This document shows positions 27,793 through 36,620 of a stretch of DNA of 48,924 nt, one piece after another; the first letter of the stretch is position 1; the number at the start of each line of letters is the position of its first letter. Source of the stretch: Selenomonadaceae bacterium (GTDB lineage Bacteria; Bacillota; Negativicutes; Selenomonadales; Selenomonadaceae); NCBI GenBank assembly GCA_022786545.1, contig JALFXV010000094.1, forward strand, positions 1 through 48,924, written 5' to 3'. The translations under genes and the position numbers were made by a program. The notes under the pieces are model-generated. The model saw only the letters and a program-made list of their open reading frames with translations, was not told the origin of the DNA and made no database searches.

Positions 27793-28632
27793 GTGTCAAA
27801 GCTGATAAAGGAACTGAAGGAACAGGATGGGTTTTCTGACTCCGAGAAGATGATTGCCGATTTTCTGCTGGAAAACTACCGGGGGCTGGCGGCCTTGTCC
27901 ACCCGGCAGCTGGCCAAGCTGACTTATACCAGCTCGGCGGCTATTGTGCGTTTCAGCCAGAAGATGGGCTTTGAGGGCTATACGGATTTCAAGATACGCT
28001 TTATGGCGGAGATGCTGCAATATGTCAATCAGCCCCAGAAGTACGAGGGTTTCAGCAGCAGGGATACGGTGCGGATGATTATGGACAAGGTCACCAACAT
28101 GGAGGTCAACGCCCTGAAGGATACCCATACAGGGCTGCAGCCTGTGCTGGTAGTGAAGGCCATTGAGGCTATCAAGGCAGCAAGGCATCTGGATTTTTAC
28201 GCTACGGATGATAACTACAACATAGCCAATCTGGCGGCCTCCAGCTTTATTATGGTGGACAAGAGCTACAGCCTGACCGCCTCGGTGGGGCAGATGTACA
28301 TGATGGCGGCAGGTGCCCCAAAGGGGCATCTCAGCATCTTTATCAGCCGTACCGGGGAGAACCGCATGCTGATAGATATGGCCCGTACCATCAGGAGCAA
28401 GGGCGGCAAGATACTGCTGATTACCTCGGAAACGGATACCACCCTGGGAGGGCTGGCGGATATCATGCTGCCGGTGGCCAGCGTGAAGAAGCTGGAGGAG
28501 CTGGGGCCGCGGATTTTCCTGGCAGGTGCCAAGTATGTGGTGGATGTGCTGTTTGCTTCCCTGGTTGCCCAGAAGGGGCTGAAGGATGTGAGCCAGCGGG
28601 ATAACTGGCTGAAGCTGCATTTCCGTTATTGA
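27793..28632 (+). CDS. RpiR/MurR-family regulator, copy 1
   Basis: The 279-residue regulator has an N-terminal HTH_6 domain (about 1-77: LIKELKEQ, LSTRQLAKLTYTSSAAIVRF) and a C-terminal SIS sugar-phosphate sensing domain (about 120-260, IFISRTGENRMLIDMARTI). The GTG start at 27793 is chosen because GGGGG lies 7 nt before it and because it aligns exactly with copy 2 at 38449, also 279 residues. It probably senses a phosphorylated cellodextrin and controls GH9 or PTS genes. The two regulators bracket the locus. Confidence 0.9.
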   Translation: MSKLIKELKEQDGFSDSEKMIADFLLENYRGLAALSTRQLAKLTYTSSAAIVRFSQKMGFEGYTDFKIRFMAEMLQYVNQPQKYEGFSSRDTVRMIMDKVTNMEVNALKDTHTGLQPVLVVKAIEAIKAARHLDFYATDDNYNIANLAASSFIMVDKSYSLTASVGQMYMMAAGAPKGHLSIFISRTGENRMLIDMARTIRSKGGKILLITSETDTTLGGLADIMLPVASVKKLEELGPRIFLAGAKYVVDVLFASLVAQKGLKDVSQRDNWLKLHFRY

Positions 28633-28644
28633 GGGTTAAGCGAA

Positions 28645-28688
28645 ATATTAGTGAGGATTGAGCAAGATATTAGTGAGGATTGGGCAAA
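28645..28688 (+). repeat. Tandem 22 nt repeat before the decayed ATPase gene
   Basis: ATATTAGTGAGGATTG(A/G)GCA occurs twice head to tail with a 22 nt period, directly upstream of the pseudogene start. Confidence 0.75.
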
Positions 28689-28705
28689 AAGCGAGGTGCA
28701 AGGCA

Positions 28706-29849
28706 ATGAATGGATTGAAACTGCCTGTAGGCGTGGACAGCTTTGAGAAAATAAGGTGCGACGGCTATTATTATGTGGATAAGACGGGCATTATCAGCAC
28801 GTTGCTCAGCGGTGGCAGTGAAGTTACCTTGTTCACCCGGCCGCGCCGTTTTGGCAAGACCCTGGCCATGAGGATGCTGCAGAGCTTTTTTGAGGTGGGC
28901 AGGGACAGGAGCCTGTTTGACGGACTGGAAGTGGCAGAAGACAGCAATCTTTGTCAGGCACATCAGGGGAAGTATCCTGTGGTCTTTCTCACATTGAAGG
29001 ACGTGGACGGGATGAGCTTTGAGTCTGCGATGCATAGCTTTGCGGTAACTATCAGATATGAGGCACAACGGATTTTTGAGCAGATAGGGGCAGACGGTGT
29101 GCCGGATTATTTGCAGGAAAGCTTCAATAGGCTGGTTTATGATAAGGCTGACCAGAGGGATTTGAGTGACAGCTTGAGATTGCTTTCCAGGGTGCTGTTT
29201 AGTTTTTACCAGCGAAAGGCTATCTTGCTGATAGATGAGTATGATGTGCCCCTGGACAAGGCGTTTAATCAGGGGTACTATGATAAGATGGTTTCCTTCA
29301 TGCGGGGGTTCTTCGGGCAGGCACTCAAGTCAAATGAATTTTTGCAGCAGGCGGTGCTGACCGGGTGCCTGAGAATTTCCAAGGAAAGCATCTTTACAGG
29401 GCTCAATAATTTTTATGTGGACTCCATTGTGGAGAACTGCTTCAATGAGTATTTTGGTTTTACGGATGAGGAAGTCAGGGAAATGCTGGCGTGTTATGGC
29501 GTGGAAAGCCGGTATGAGCTGGTCAGGGAGTGGTATGATGGCTAATCACGGGCTGCTGCTGGGACTTTTGCGCAGCGAGACAGAGTTGCTGATACTGTCC
29601 AATGCTGAGTCGGGAGACGGTTTTTGCGATATTATCGTTGAGCCGGATGATCTGGACAAGGGGATAGTTATCGAGGTTAAGTACGCTGACAGCATGGACA
29701 AGCTGGAAAAGGCCTGTGCAGCTGCTTTGCAGCAGATAGAGGCACGGCGGTATGATGAACGGCTGCGGAATGAGGGCAGGACGGAAATCATGGCTTTTGG
29801 GGTTGCTTTTTGCAGGAAGCGGTGCAGGGTGATATGCCGTGCGTTGTGA
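28706..29849 (+). pseudogene. Broken AAA-ATPase-like / PD-(D/E)XK nuclease protein
   Basis: The first part (28706-29545) encodes the AAA-ATPase-like domain of a large bacterial family: LPVGVDSFEKIR, FTRPRRFGKTLAMRM (P-loop-like) and AILLIDEYDVPLDKA (Walker B), ending at VREWYDG. The family continues with a long middle region, but here a stop follows at once. In the next frame (from about 29538) the C-terminal nuclease part resumes: HGLLLGLLRSE, then DIIVEPDDLDKGIVIEVKYA with the PD-(D/E)XK core. An internal deletion of roughly 130 codons plus a frameshift explains this. The start ATG 28706 is preferred to an upstream TTG. Confidence 0.8.
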
Positions 29850-29903
29850 TATGGTATTTTATAATGCTTGAAATATGATGTGGAAAGGCATGAAGTTGGT
29901 CTT

Positions 29904-30181
29904 ATGAGTTTGCCTGGAAAGCAACTGCTGAAGTTTTGCGCCTGCATGGCGTAGAGGGGGCAGCTACAGGCTCTCCCAGGGAGATTTTGCAGCTGGCCTA
30001 TAGGCATGGTTTTATCAATGACGAGGCGGCTTGGCTGATGATGCTGAAAAAACGCAATATGGCTGTGCATATATACGATGAAGAAAAGGTGGAAGAAATG
30101 CTGCTGTTGATAAGGGATAGCTTCATTGAGGCTTTTGCGGTGCTGGAACAAGAGCTTAGGGACAGATTGCAGGAAATTTAG
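29904..30181 (+). pseudogene. 5'-truncated HI0074-type nucleotidyltransferase substrate-binding protein
   Basis: A frame opens after an in-frame stop and reads YEFAWKATAEVLRLHG, PREILQLAYRHGFI and VHIYDEEKVEEM. This is the C-terminal two thirds of the HI0074/HEPN-like family that pairs with small MNT nucleotidyltransferases (toxin-antitoxin-like). The N-terminal helix and any start codon are missing, and no MNT partner is nearby. It is a remnant next to another remnant. Confidence 0.7.
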
Positions 30182-30498
30182 ATATTTAGATATAGATATT
30201 GCTAGCAGGGCAGATAGTTTGATGATAAGGATGCAGTTTTAGGCTGTGTCTTTATTTTTTTGTGTCTTGGTAGAAGTGTTTGAGAAAGATGAAAAAACTC
30301 TGCAAAAAGAAAATCACTGTTACAGGGCATGAAAGTATTCATTGTAACAGTGCTTCGGTATTATTTGGAAGTGGTTACAAGTAATTTGGGGTATGGTATT
30401 GTATAGATGTAGGCAAGAGATAATAAAGTTTTGAAGATACAGAACAAAATTTAAATTGCCTGCATGGATTCATTTTATTGAGAAAAGGGGAATAGTTT
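30182..30498 (+). promoter_or_regulatory. Regulatory gap before the SLH porin
   Basis: This 317 nt stretch has no gene. It holds a perfect 10 bp inverted repeat (CACTGTTACA at 30315-30324 with TGTAACAGTG at 30343-30352), which could terminate upstream transcription or bind a regulator. A weak promoter, TTACAA followed by TATTGT/TATAGA, lies around 30375-30410. AAAAGGGG precedes the porin ATG. Confidence 0.4.
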
Positions 30499-31752
30499 AT
30501 GAACAAGAAGTTTTTGAGTGCAGCTGTTACTTTGGCACTGGCTGCTGGCATCAGCGGCACCGCCTTGGCAGCAGAGGGCAGCCTGGCCGATGTTCCAAAG
30601 GATCATTGGTCTTATGCAGCTATTGATATGCTTGTACAGGATGGTATCGTGGAAGGTAATCCTGATGGCACTTTCCAGGGGGGCCGTACCATGACCCGTT
30701 ATGAGATGGCATCTATCGTAGCTCGTGCTGTTGAGCAGTCTAAGGCGGGTGATTTGAAGACTCAGGCTTTGGTTGAGAAGCTGCAGGCAGAGTATGGCTC
30801 CGAAATCAGCACTTTGCAGGCTGATGTCAAGGCGTTGAAGGAAAATGCCGAGAAGGTTAAGTTCTCCGGCATGTTCCGCGTGACTTATGACCATGATGAC
30901 AAGGCCAATAAGATTGAGCGCTGGAATGACAGGTTCTATATGGATCTGCATGCTGACTACAAGGTAAATGAGAACTGGACAGCAAAGCTGCAGAGCGAGA
31001 CTAATCATCATTATAGCGATGGCCATAATGGTGATGCAGGTGTTATCCAGCGTATCTGGGCAGAAGGTAATTATGCCAATGGACTGAGCCTCAATGTTGG
31101 CCGTACATGGAGAATGCTTGGCATGCAGCCTGTGCTCCTGGGCAACGAGACTGATGGTGTTACTGCCAGCCTGCCAATCAAGGGCACCGGCTTGCGCGCC
31201 AATGCTTTCTACTTAGCTTTGCCGGATAAGGGCAACAAGGAGGCATGGTATGGTGCAGGCGTATCCGGCTCCCTTGGCCACGCTGTTGATGTAAATCTTG
31301 CCTATGCCAAGAACGACATGAGCAAGGGCGAAGTTTATGACAAAGCTGGCACGGCTGAGACAGTAACCCGTGATAATGCTTTTGTAGTCAGCGCAGGTAC
31401 CAATGTAGCCAAGAATCTCCGCCTGACTGGTGACTATGTTCAGACCAATGCGGATGCCTATAACAAGAGCGGTTCCGTTAAGCTGGAATACAAGGGTACC
31501 AAGCTGGACGAAAAGGGCAGCTTTGGCATCTATGCCCGTTACTTCAAGTTCAATAAATACGGCCATATTCATGCCGATGAGGAATGGGGGTCCCTGCCGA
31601 ATGATGGTGCTAAGGGCTGGATTTTCGGCGTAAAGTACGTTCCGGCCAAGAATGTTGAGTGGAATACTTTCTATTCCCAGCAGAAGGTCAATATTTACAC
31701 CACCAATGATGACCGCAACCTGTTCCGCACCGAGGTTGATTTGCACTTCTAA
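30499..31752 (+). CDS. SLH-domain outer membrane beta-barrel protein (porin)
   Basis: The 417-residue protein has a signal peptide (MNKKFLSAAVTLALAAGI, cleavage near ALAAEG) and one SLH domain (about 28-78: LADVPKDHWSYAAIDMLVQD). A coiled-coil linker follows (LKTQALVEKLQAEYGSEI), then a C-terminal beta-barrel of alternating polar and aromatic strands ending in LHF. SLH-coiled-coil-barrel porins are the hallmark outer-membrane proteins of Negativicutes; the SLH domain binds peptidoglycan-linked polyamine and tethers the outer membrane. Its place between a secreted glucanase and PTS genes suggests oligosaccharide entry. Codon use is biased, so expression is probably high. Confidence 0.92.
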   Translation: MNKKFLSAAVTLALAAGISGTALAAEGSLADVPKDHWSYAAIDMLVQDGIVEGNPDGTFQGGRTMTRYEMASIVARAVEQSKAGDLKTQALVEKLQAEYGSEISTLQADVKALKENAEKVKFSGMFRVTYDHDDKANKIERWNDRFYMDLHADYKVNENWTAKLQSETNHHYSDGHNGDAGVIQRIWAEGNYANGLSLNVGRTWRMLGMQPVLLGNETDGVTASLPIKGTGLRANAFYLALPDKGNKEAWYGAGVSGSLGHAVDVNLAYAKNDMSKGEVYDKAGTAETVTRDNAFVVSAGTNVAKNLRLTGDYVQTNADAYNKSGSVKLEYKGTKLDEKGSFGIYARYFKFNKYGHIHADEEWGSLPNDGAKGWIFGVKYVPAKNVEWNTFYSQQKVNIYTTNDDRNLFRTEVDLHF

Positions 31753-31765
31753 TAAATTGTAAAAG

Positions 31766-31830
31766 CTTCCCTCTTTTTTGACGGATTGGCAGATTTAGTT
31801 CTGTCAATCCATGAGGGGAAGGCATTTTAT
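31766..31830 (+). terminator. Long hairpin terminator after the porin
   Basis: CTTCCC/GGGAAG form an outer stem around an inner GGATTG.CAG/CTG.CAATCC stem, followed by CATTTTATT. It separates the porin from the PTS gene. Confidence 0.65.
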
Positions 31831-31896
31831 TAGCAGCTATTATTTCATAGATTTTATTTTTTTGTTGTTTTTAGTACAAAAGAGGGGGACTAAAAA

Positions 31897-33213
31897 ATGT
31901 CAAGGCAAGAAATGTTTGATAAATTTCTTGAAGTAATGAATCGCTTTGCACAGATTAAAGCGATTGTGGCAGTCAAGGATGGTTTCATCATGACCACGCC
32001 ATTCACTATCTGCGGTTCACTGTTTTTGCTGATTGCCTGCCTGCCAATTCCTGGCTGGAATGAGCTGATGGTCAGCATGTTTGGTGAGAACTGGGCTGCA
32101 CCGCTGTTTGCAGTCTGCGGTGGTACTTTCAGCATCCTGGCGCTGATTGTTGTAGTGTGCGTTACCTACAAGTATGTAGCTAATGAGGGCCTGGATGGCA
32201 TGACGGCGGCAGGGCTGGCTCTGGCAGCATTTGTAATCATCATTCCGCCGGAGGTAGTGCTGGAAGGCGGCCAGGTTGCTGGCAACGTAATTCCAAAGAA
32301 CTGGGCTGGTTCTAACGGTATTATTACTGCTTTGCTTGTAGCTTTCGCTACCAGCTATATTTATTGCTATTGTGTAAAGAACCACATTGGCATCAAGATG
32401 CCTGAGTCCGTTCCAGGCGGTGTAGTAAGGGCGTTTGAGGCTCTTACCCCTGGCTTCCTGGTTTTCCTGCTGGCTTCCATCATCTGGGGCGTATGCCACT
32501 TCGCTGGCAACACTTCTGCTCCTGAGCTGGTATTCAGCATGATTCAGACTCCGTTGCAGAGCCTGACTGATACCCTGTTTGGCGGTACTGTTATCGTTGG
32601 CCTGCAGAGCCTCCTGTTCTGGGCTGGTATTCATGGCCCTAACGTAGTAAACGGTGTTGCTACTCCGATGCTGATGGCCAACACCCTTGACAACCAGGCA
32701 CTGCTGGATGCAGGTCAGACTTTGTTGAATAACCCTGCAGCCAAGTTCATGACCATGCAGGTAAATGATGTATTCGTAAAATCTGGCGGCTGCGGCCTGA
32801 CTATGGGCCTGATTATTGCCAGCTACATGGTTTCCAAGTCAGATCAGCTGACTTCTCTGACCAAGATGGCTACTGTACCTGGTATCTTCAACATCAATGA
32901 GCCGATTATCTTCGGTCTGCCTATCGTTTTCAATCCGTTCATGCTGGTTCCATTCATCCTTGTGCCTATCGTGGCCCTGGTTGTTACTTACACTGCCATG
33001 ATAATTGGTTTCCTTTCCCCGATGGGTGCCGTACAGGTGCCGTGGACTACGCCGCCTATTATTGCCGGCCTGCTGCTTGATGGCTGGCAGGGTGCTGTAA
33101 TCCAGATTATCAACCTGGCATTGGCTGTCGTTATCTATCTGCCGTTTGTTAAGAAGATGGATAATTCCTTGATTGAGGAGGAAAAGGCTCAGGCTTCTGG
33201 TGACGCTGCCTGA
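31897..33213 (+). CDS. celB: PTS cellobiose/lichenan-type EIIC permease, copy 1
   Basis: Membrane permease of the lactose/cellobiose PTS family. The 438 residues have about ten hydrophobic segments and the family motifs WAGIHGPNVVNGV, FNINEPIIFGLPIVFNP and VQVPWTTPPIIAG. It should import beta-glucosides while an EIIB phosphorylates them. The EIIA follows at 33337, but no EIIB is encoded here. A terminator lies between this gene and EIIA. Copy 2 at 35233 is about 80-85% identical by eye. Codons here are T/A-rich compared with copy 2. Confidence 0.93.
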   Translation: MSRQEMFDKFLEVMNRFAQIKAIVAVKDGFIMTTPFTICGSLFLLIACLPIPGWNELMVSMFGENWAAPLFAVCGGTFSILALIVVVCVTYKYVANEGLDGMTAAGLALAAFVIIIPPEVVLEGGQVAGNVIPKNWAGSNGIITALLVAFATSYIYCYCVKNHIGIKMPESVPGGVVRAFEALTPGFLVFLLASIIWGVCHFAGNTSAPELVFSMIQTPLQSLTDTLFGGTVIVGLQSLLFWAGIHGPNVVNGVATPMLMANTLDNQALLDAGQTLLNNPAAKFMTMQVNDVFVKSGGCGLTMGLIIASYMVSKSDQLTSLTKMATVPGIFNINEPIIFGLPIVFNPFMLVPFILVPIVALVVTYTAMIIGFLSPMGAVQVPWTTPPIIAGLLLDGWQGAVIQIINLALAVVIYLPFVKKMDNSLIEEEKAQASGDAA

Positions 33214-33262
33214 TGTGTGTCTGATACGATATACCTAATATAGATGTGTTTTTTATAAAGAT

Positions 33263-33290
33263 AAATCGGGACTTCAGGGTCCCGATTTTG
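33263..33290 (+). terminator. Terminator between EIIC and EIIA
   Basis: AAATCGGGAC and GTCCCGATTT form a perfect 10 bp stem with a 6 nt loop and a T-rich end. EIIA expression therefore depends on read-through or its own promoter. Confidence 0.75.
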
Positions 33291-33336
33291 TCTAACAGGG
33301 TTTAGTTTTGCTAGAGAAAGCATAAAAGGAGAGTTA

Positions 33337-33663
33337 ATGCAGATGGAAGAGAATGAAGACTTAGAAGTGCAGGTATTTCAGATAATCTCTGCAGTTGGTA
33401 CTGCCAGAAGCTGTTACATCGAGGCTATTCATGCAGCTCGTGAGAGGGATTATGAGCAGGCAGAGAAATTGATTGCCAAAGGTGATGAGAATTTTGCCGA
33501 AGGGCATGATGTTCATCTGGAACTATTGGGCCATGAGGCAGAGGGAGCAGCTGTGGCTTGCCTGCTGGTCATGCATGCGGAAGACCAGCTGATGAGTGCC
33601 GAGGCTTTCAAGCTGGTGGCTCAGGAACTGATTGATGTTTATCATGAAATGGATAAATTATAA
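33337..33663 (+). CDS. PTS lactose/cellobiose-type EIIA
   Basis: Soluble phosphocarrier that passes phosphate from HPr to EIIB. The 108-residue helical protein has the family motifs QIISAVGTARSCYIEAIHAA and the phospho-His region LLVMHAEDQLMSAE. The ATG at 33337 is 6 nt after AAGGAG; ATG 33343 is possible. It lies in a glucan locus between EIIC copy 1 and the lichenase gene, supporting a cellobiose/cellodextrin rather than lactose substrate. Confidence 0.9.
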   Translation: MQMEENEDLEVQVFQIISAVGTARSCYIEAIHAARERDYEQAEKLIAKGDENFAEGHDVHLELLGHEAEGAAVACLLVMHAEDQLMSAEAFKLVAQELIDVYHEMDKL

Positions 33664-33748
33664 TCCGTATTTATTTTGTGGGATGGATTTTTGCTGTAAT
33701 ATGCGGTCTATAGTTCGGAAATAAAAATTATGAAAGATGGGTTTATGT

Positions 33749-34558
33749 ATGAATTTTAAGAAATTGACAAGCTGTATTGTAGCAGGCCTGTTTGCTGTGG
33801 GCGTTAGTGCCATGACTTTGCCTGCTGCCAATGTTGAGGCTGCTGACAGCCCTTACTGCGCTACTGTGGAGCAGGTTGCGCCTGAGGGCGGTTTCTTCTT
33901 TGATTTTTCCAAGAAGATGCCAAAGGAAGCTGTGGCTGCCCACGGCTGGACCAATGGTGCTATGTTTGACACCAACTGGTACAAAGACAACATTACCTTT
34001 AACAGCAAGCGCATGCAGCTGAATCTGGATAATGAGGATGGCCCGGGCTGGTCTGATCCTACCGTCAACTACTCCGGTGCAGAGTTCCGCACTACCACTC
34101 AGAACAGGTATCACTATGGCCTGTATGAGGTTTGCATGAAGCCTGCCAAGAGCGATGGCATCGTGTCTTCCTTCTTTACCTATACCGGCCCTTATGACGA
34201 GCCGAAGACTCAGTGGGATGAGATTGATATCGAGTTCCTGGGCAAGGATACCACCAAGGCTCAGTTCAACTACTTCACCGACAGCAAGGGCAACCATGAG
34301 TATCTGTGTGACCTGGGCTTTGATGCCAGCGAGGGCTTCCATGTATATGCCTTTGACTGGCAGCCGGGCTCCATTACCTGGTATGTAGATGGCAAGGAAG
34401 TTTACAAGGCTACTGACAATATCCCTGTAACCCCTAGCATGGTTATGGCCAATCTGTGGGCAGGCCGCAACGTTGATGAGTGGCTGAACCCGGTAGATGA
34501 TTCCAACTTCCCTGTTCAGGCAGAGTACAAGTGGATGAAGTTTACTCCGGCAAAATAA
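33749..34558 (+). CDS. Secreted GH16 beta-glucanase (lichenase type)
   Basis: The roughly 269-residue protein has a signal peptide (MNFKKLTSCIVAGLFAVGVS, cleavage near VEAAD) followed by a single GH16 jelly-roll domain. The catalytic motif DEIDIEFLG gives the nucleophile Glu158, auxiliary Asp160 and acid/base Glu162. WYVDGKEVYK and NLWAGRNVDEWL match bacterial lichenases, which cut beta-1,4 bonds next to beta-1,3 links in cereal glucan. ATG 33749 directly precedes the signal peptide; ATG 33737 adds four residues. The products would be oligosaccharides for the neighbouring PTS. Confidence 0.92.
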   Translation: MNFKKLTSCIVAGLFAVGVSAMTLPAANVEAADSPYCATVEQVAPEGGFFFDFSKKMPKEAVAAHGWTNGAMFDTNWYKDNITFNSKRMQLNLDNEDGPGWSDPTVNYSGAEFRTTTQNRYHYGLYEVCMKPAKSDGIVSSFFTYTGPYDEPKTQWDEIDIEFLGKDTTKAQFNYFTDSKGNHEYLCDLGFDASEGFHVYAFDWQPGSITWYVDGKEVYKATDNIPVTPSMVMANLWAGRNVDEWLNPVDDSNFPVQAEYKWMKFTPAK

Positions 34559-34605
34559 AATAAACTAACAAGTTACGCAATTACTGTATTGAATTGCTCC
34601 TCCCG

Positions 34606-34648
34606 AAAACGGCAGTCTTTTCCCCCGAAAAAAAGCTGCCGTTTTTTT
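34606..34648 (+). terminator. Terminator after the GH16 gene
   Basis: AACGGCAG and CTGCCGTT form the stem, followed by seven T. Confidence 0.85.
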
Positions 34649-34701
34649 ATGGCAAAAAATCCCCCTTATATCCGCATACAAGGGGGATGGCACGGGCAGT
34701 G

Positions 34702-35060
34702 TCAGGGCTGGTTGAGGAAAGCTCCCATGTAGAGGGGGAGATTGAGGATTGCCCCGTTGCGGGAAATGTTGAAATCCCCCAGTTTCAGGGCATGCTTTAC
34801 GTGATACTTGTCAGGTTTGGCGAGAACAGCTTTGGTGCTTTTTGTGTTTCCGTTGGTTGCCTTGACTTCCATGCTGTACGTGCCTCGTGGCAGTTCTGTA
34901 TTTCATCTAGTATAATAATGGTTTTGCCAGGTTCAAAAACAGCCTTGCTGCCCAGGGTGGGCGGTAATCATCATGTTGAGGAAGTCTACGTTCAAATCTC
35001 CCTGAAAGATGGTGCTGTAGGCAGGGCTTTCAAAAAAAACTGGCAGGTTTGGCCAGGCAG
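34702..35060 (-). pseudogene. Decayed AAA_14/DUF4143 ATPase
   Basis: Read on the minus strand, fragments of one AAA_14-DUF4143 protein are visible in shifted frames. The first part gives PAYSTIFQGDLNVDFLNMM, and after a frameshift the Walker B segment KTIIILDEIQNCHEARTA. The C-terminal DUF4143 tail in another frame runs MEVKATNGNTKSTKAVL, KYHVKHALKLGDFNISRNG, then LPLYMGAFLN and a stop at 34702-34704. About 250 codons between Walker B and the tail are gone. The P-loop is missing. The long plus-strand frame over this region is only its shadow. Confidence 0.7.
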
Positions 35061-35143
35061 AAAGGGAAATTTTGAAATTTGAATGGATGATACAGGCAGG
35101 GCGTGTTTTTTCTGTAAATACATTACAGGGGGCACTCCTTTTA

Positions 35144-35172
35144 TTGTGGGAAAAATCAGCCGGTGCTACACT
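35144..35172 (+). promoter_or_regulatory. Promoter of EIIC copy 2
   Basis: TTGTGG (35144-35149), a 17 nt spacer and TACACT (35167-35172). The arrangement resembles the promoter of the GH1 gene at 36621-36650: the same -35 and the same GTGCTACA around the -10. Confidence 0.5.
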
Positions 35173-35232
35173 TTAATTGAGGTTAACTTCTGGGGTACAT
35201 TTTGAGTATTTTGTTGAGGAGAGGTAAAGAAG

Positions 35233-36534
35233 ATGTCAAAGGATGAAGTTTTTAACAAATTTCTTGAGGTCATGAACCGCTTTGCCCAGATTAAGGCAAT
35301 CATCGCGGTCAAGGACGGTTTTATCATGACTACGCCGTTTACGGTTTGCGGTTCGCTGTTTTTGCTGGTTGCCTGCCTGCCGATTCCGGGCTGGAACGAG
35401 TTTATGGCGGGAATTTTCGGCGAGAACTGGGCGGCACCCCTGTTTGCAGTCTGCGGCGGCACATTCAGCATCCTGGCCCTGATTGTGGTGGTCTGCGTGA
35501 CTTACAAGTATGTGGCCAATGAGGGCCTGGACGGCATGACGGCGGCGGGGCTGGCCCTGGCGGCCTTTGTCATCATCATTCCGCCGGAGGTAGTGCTGGA
35601 AGGCGGCCAGGTTGCTGGCAACGTAATTCCCAAGAACTGGGCCGGTTCCAATGGCATCATTACCGCCCTGCTGGTAGCCTTTGCCACCAGCTATATCTAT
35701 TGCTACTGCGTCAAGAACCACATCGGCGTCAAGATGCCTGAGTCTGTGCCAGGGGGCGTAGTGAGGGCCTTTGAGGCGCTGACGCCGGGCTTCCTTGTTT
35801 TCCTGCTGGCTTCCATCGTATGGGGCGTCTGCCACTTTGCCGGCAATACTTCCGCACCGGAGCTGGTATTTACTGTCATTCAGGTACCTTTGCAGAGCCT
35901 GACTGATACCCTGGCTGGCGGCATCATCATCGAGGGGCTGCACAGCCTGCTGTTCTGGGCAGGTATTCATGGCCCGAACGTGGTAAATGGCGTGGTGACA
36001 CCGATGCTGCTGGCTAACGCCCTTGATAATCAGGCCCTTCTGGATGCGGGTCAGACTCTCATCGGCAATCCAAATGCCAAGCTGATTACTGCCCAGGTGG
36101 ATATGTTCGCCAAGGCTGGCGGCTGCGGCATGACGATGGGGCTGGTGATTGCAGCTTATCTGACCGCCAAATCAGAGCAGCTGAGGTCCCTGAACAAGAT
36201 GGCTACCGTGCCAAGCCTGTTCAACATCAACGAGCCTATTATTTTCGGACTGCCAATCGTGTTCAACGGCTACATGCTGATTCCCTTTATCCTTGTACCG
36301 ATTATTGCTGTAACCATTACTTATTTTGCGATGGTTATCGGCTTCATGTCCCCGATGGGGGCAGTGCAGGTTCCTTGGACGGCGCCGCCGATTATTGCCG
36401 GTCTCCTGCTGGCAGGCTGGCAGGGAGCTGTGGTGCAGATTATTACCCTGGTGATTTCCGTGCTGGTTTATCTGCCGTTCACGAGGCGGATGGATAAGGA
36501 GATGCAGAAGGAGGAAGCGGAGCAGGCCGCATAA
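35233..36534 (+). CDS. celB: PTS cellobiose/lichenan-type EIIC permease, copy 2
   Basis: The 433-residue paralogue of the permease at 31897 has the same motifs: WAGIHGPNVVNGVVTP, FNINEPIIFGLPIVFNGY and VQVPWTAPPIIAG. It differs mainly around residues 210-290 and at the C-terminus. It is GC-rich at third positions, unlike copy 1, except for a 59 nt stretch identical to copy 1 (35572-35630 against 32236-32294). Its own promoter lies upstream, and the 6-phospho-beta-glucosidase gene follows at 36730. Different sugar length preference is a plausible reason for keeping two copies. Confidence 0.93.
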   Translation: MSKDEVFNKFLEVMNRFAQIKAIIAVKDGFIMTTPFTVCGSLFLLVACLPIPGWNEFMAGIFGENWAAPLFAVCGGTFSILALIVVVCVTYKYVANEGLDGMTAAGLALAAFVIIIPPEVVLEGGQVAGNVIPKNWAGSNGIITALLVAFATSYIYCYCVKNHIGVKMPESVPGGVVRAFEALTPGFLVFLLASIVWGVCHFAGNTSAPELVFTVIQVPLQSLTDTLAGGIIIEGLHSLLFWAGIHGPNVVNGVVTPMLLANALDNQALLDAGQTLIGNPNAKLITAQVDMFAKAGGCGMTMGLVIAAYLTAKSEQLRSLNKMATVPSLFNINEPIIFGLPIVFNGYMLIPFILVPIIAVTITYFAMVIGFMSPMGAVQVPWTAPPIIAGLLLAGWQGAVVQIITLVISVLVYLPFTRRMDKEMQKEEAEQAA

Positions 36535-36558
36535 AAAATCAGGTCGCATAAAAAATTG
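36529..36558 (+). repeat. Short tandem repeat at the EIIC copy 2 stop
   Basis: CGCATAAAAAAT occurs twice with a 17 nt period. The first copy includes the stop codon of the permease gene. Confidence 0.55.
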
Positions 36559-36620
36559 GAACTTTGTTTCAGGCTGGCAGTGCTTTTTGTGAAATGCCGT
36601 TGTGAAAGGCGCTGCCTTTC

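Noticed and set aside
34594..35082. Plus-strand 162-residue open frame after the lichenase gene
   Set aside because: It has no ribosome site, runs through a terminator, and the opposite strand carries recognisable fragments of an AAA_14/DUF4143 gene.
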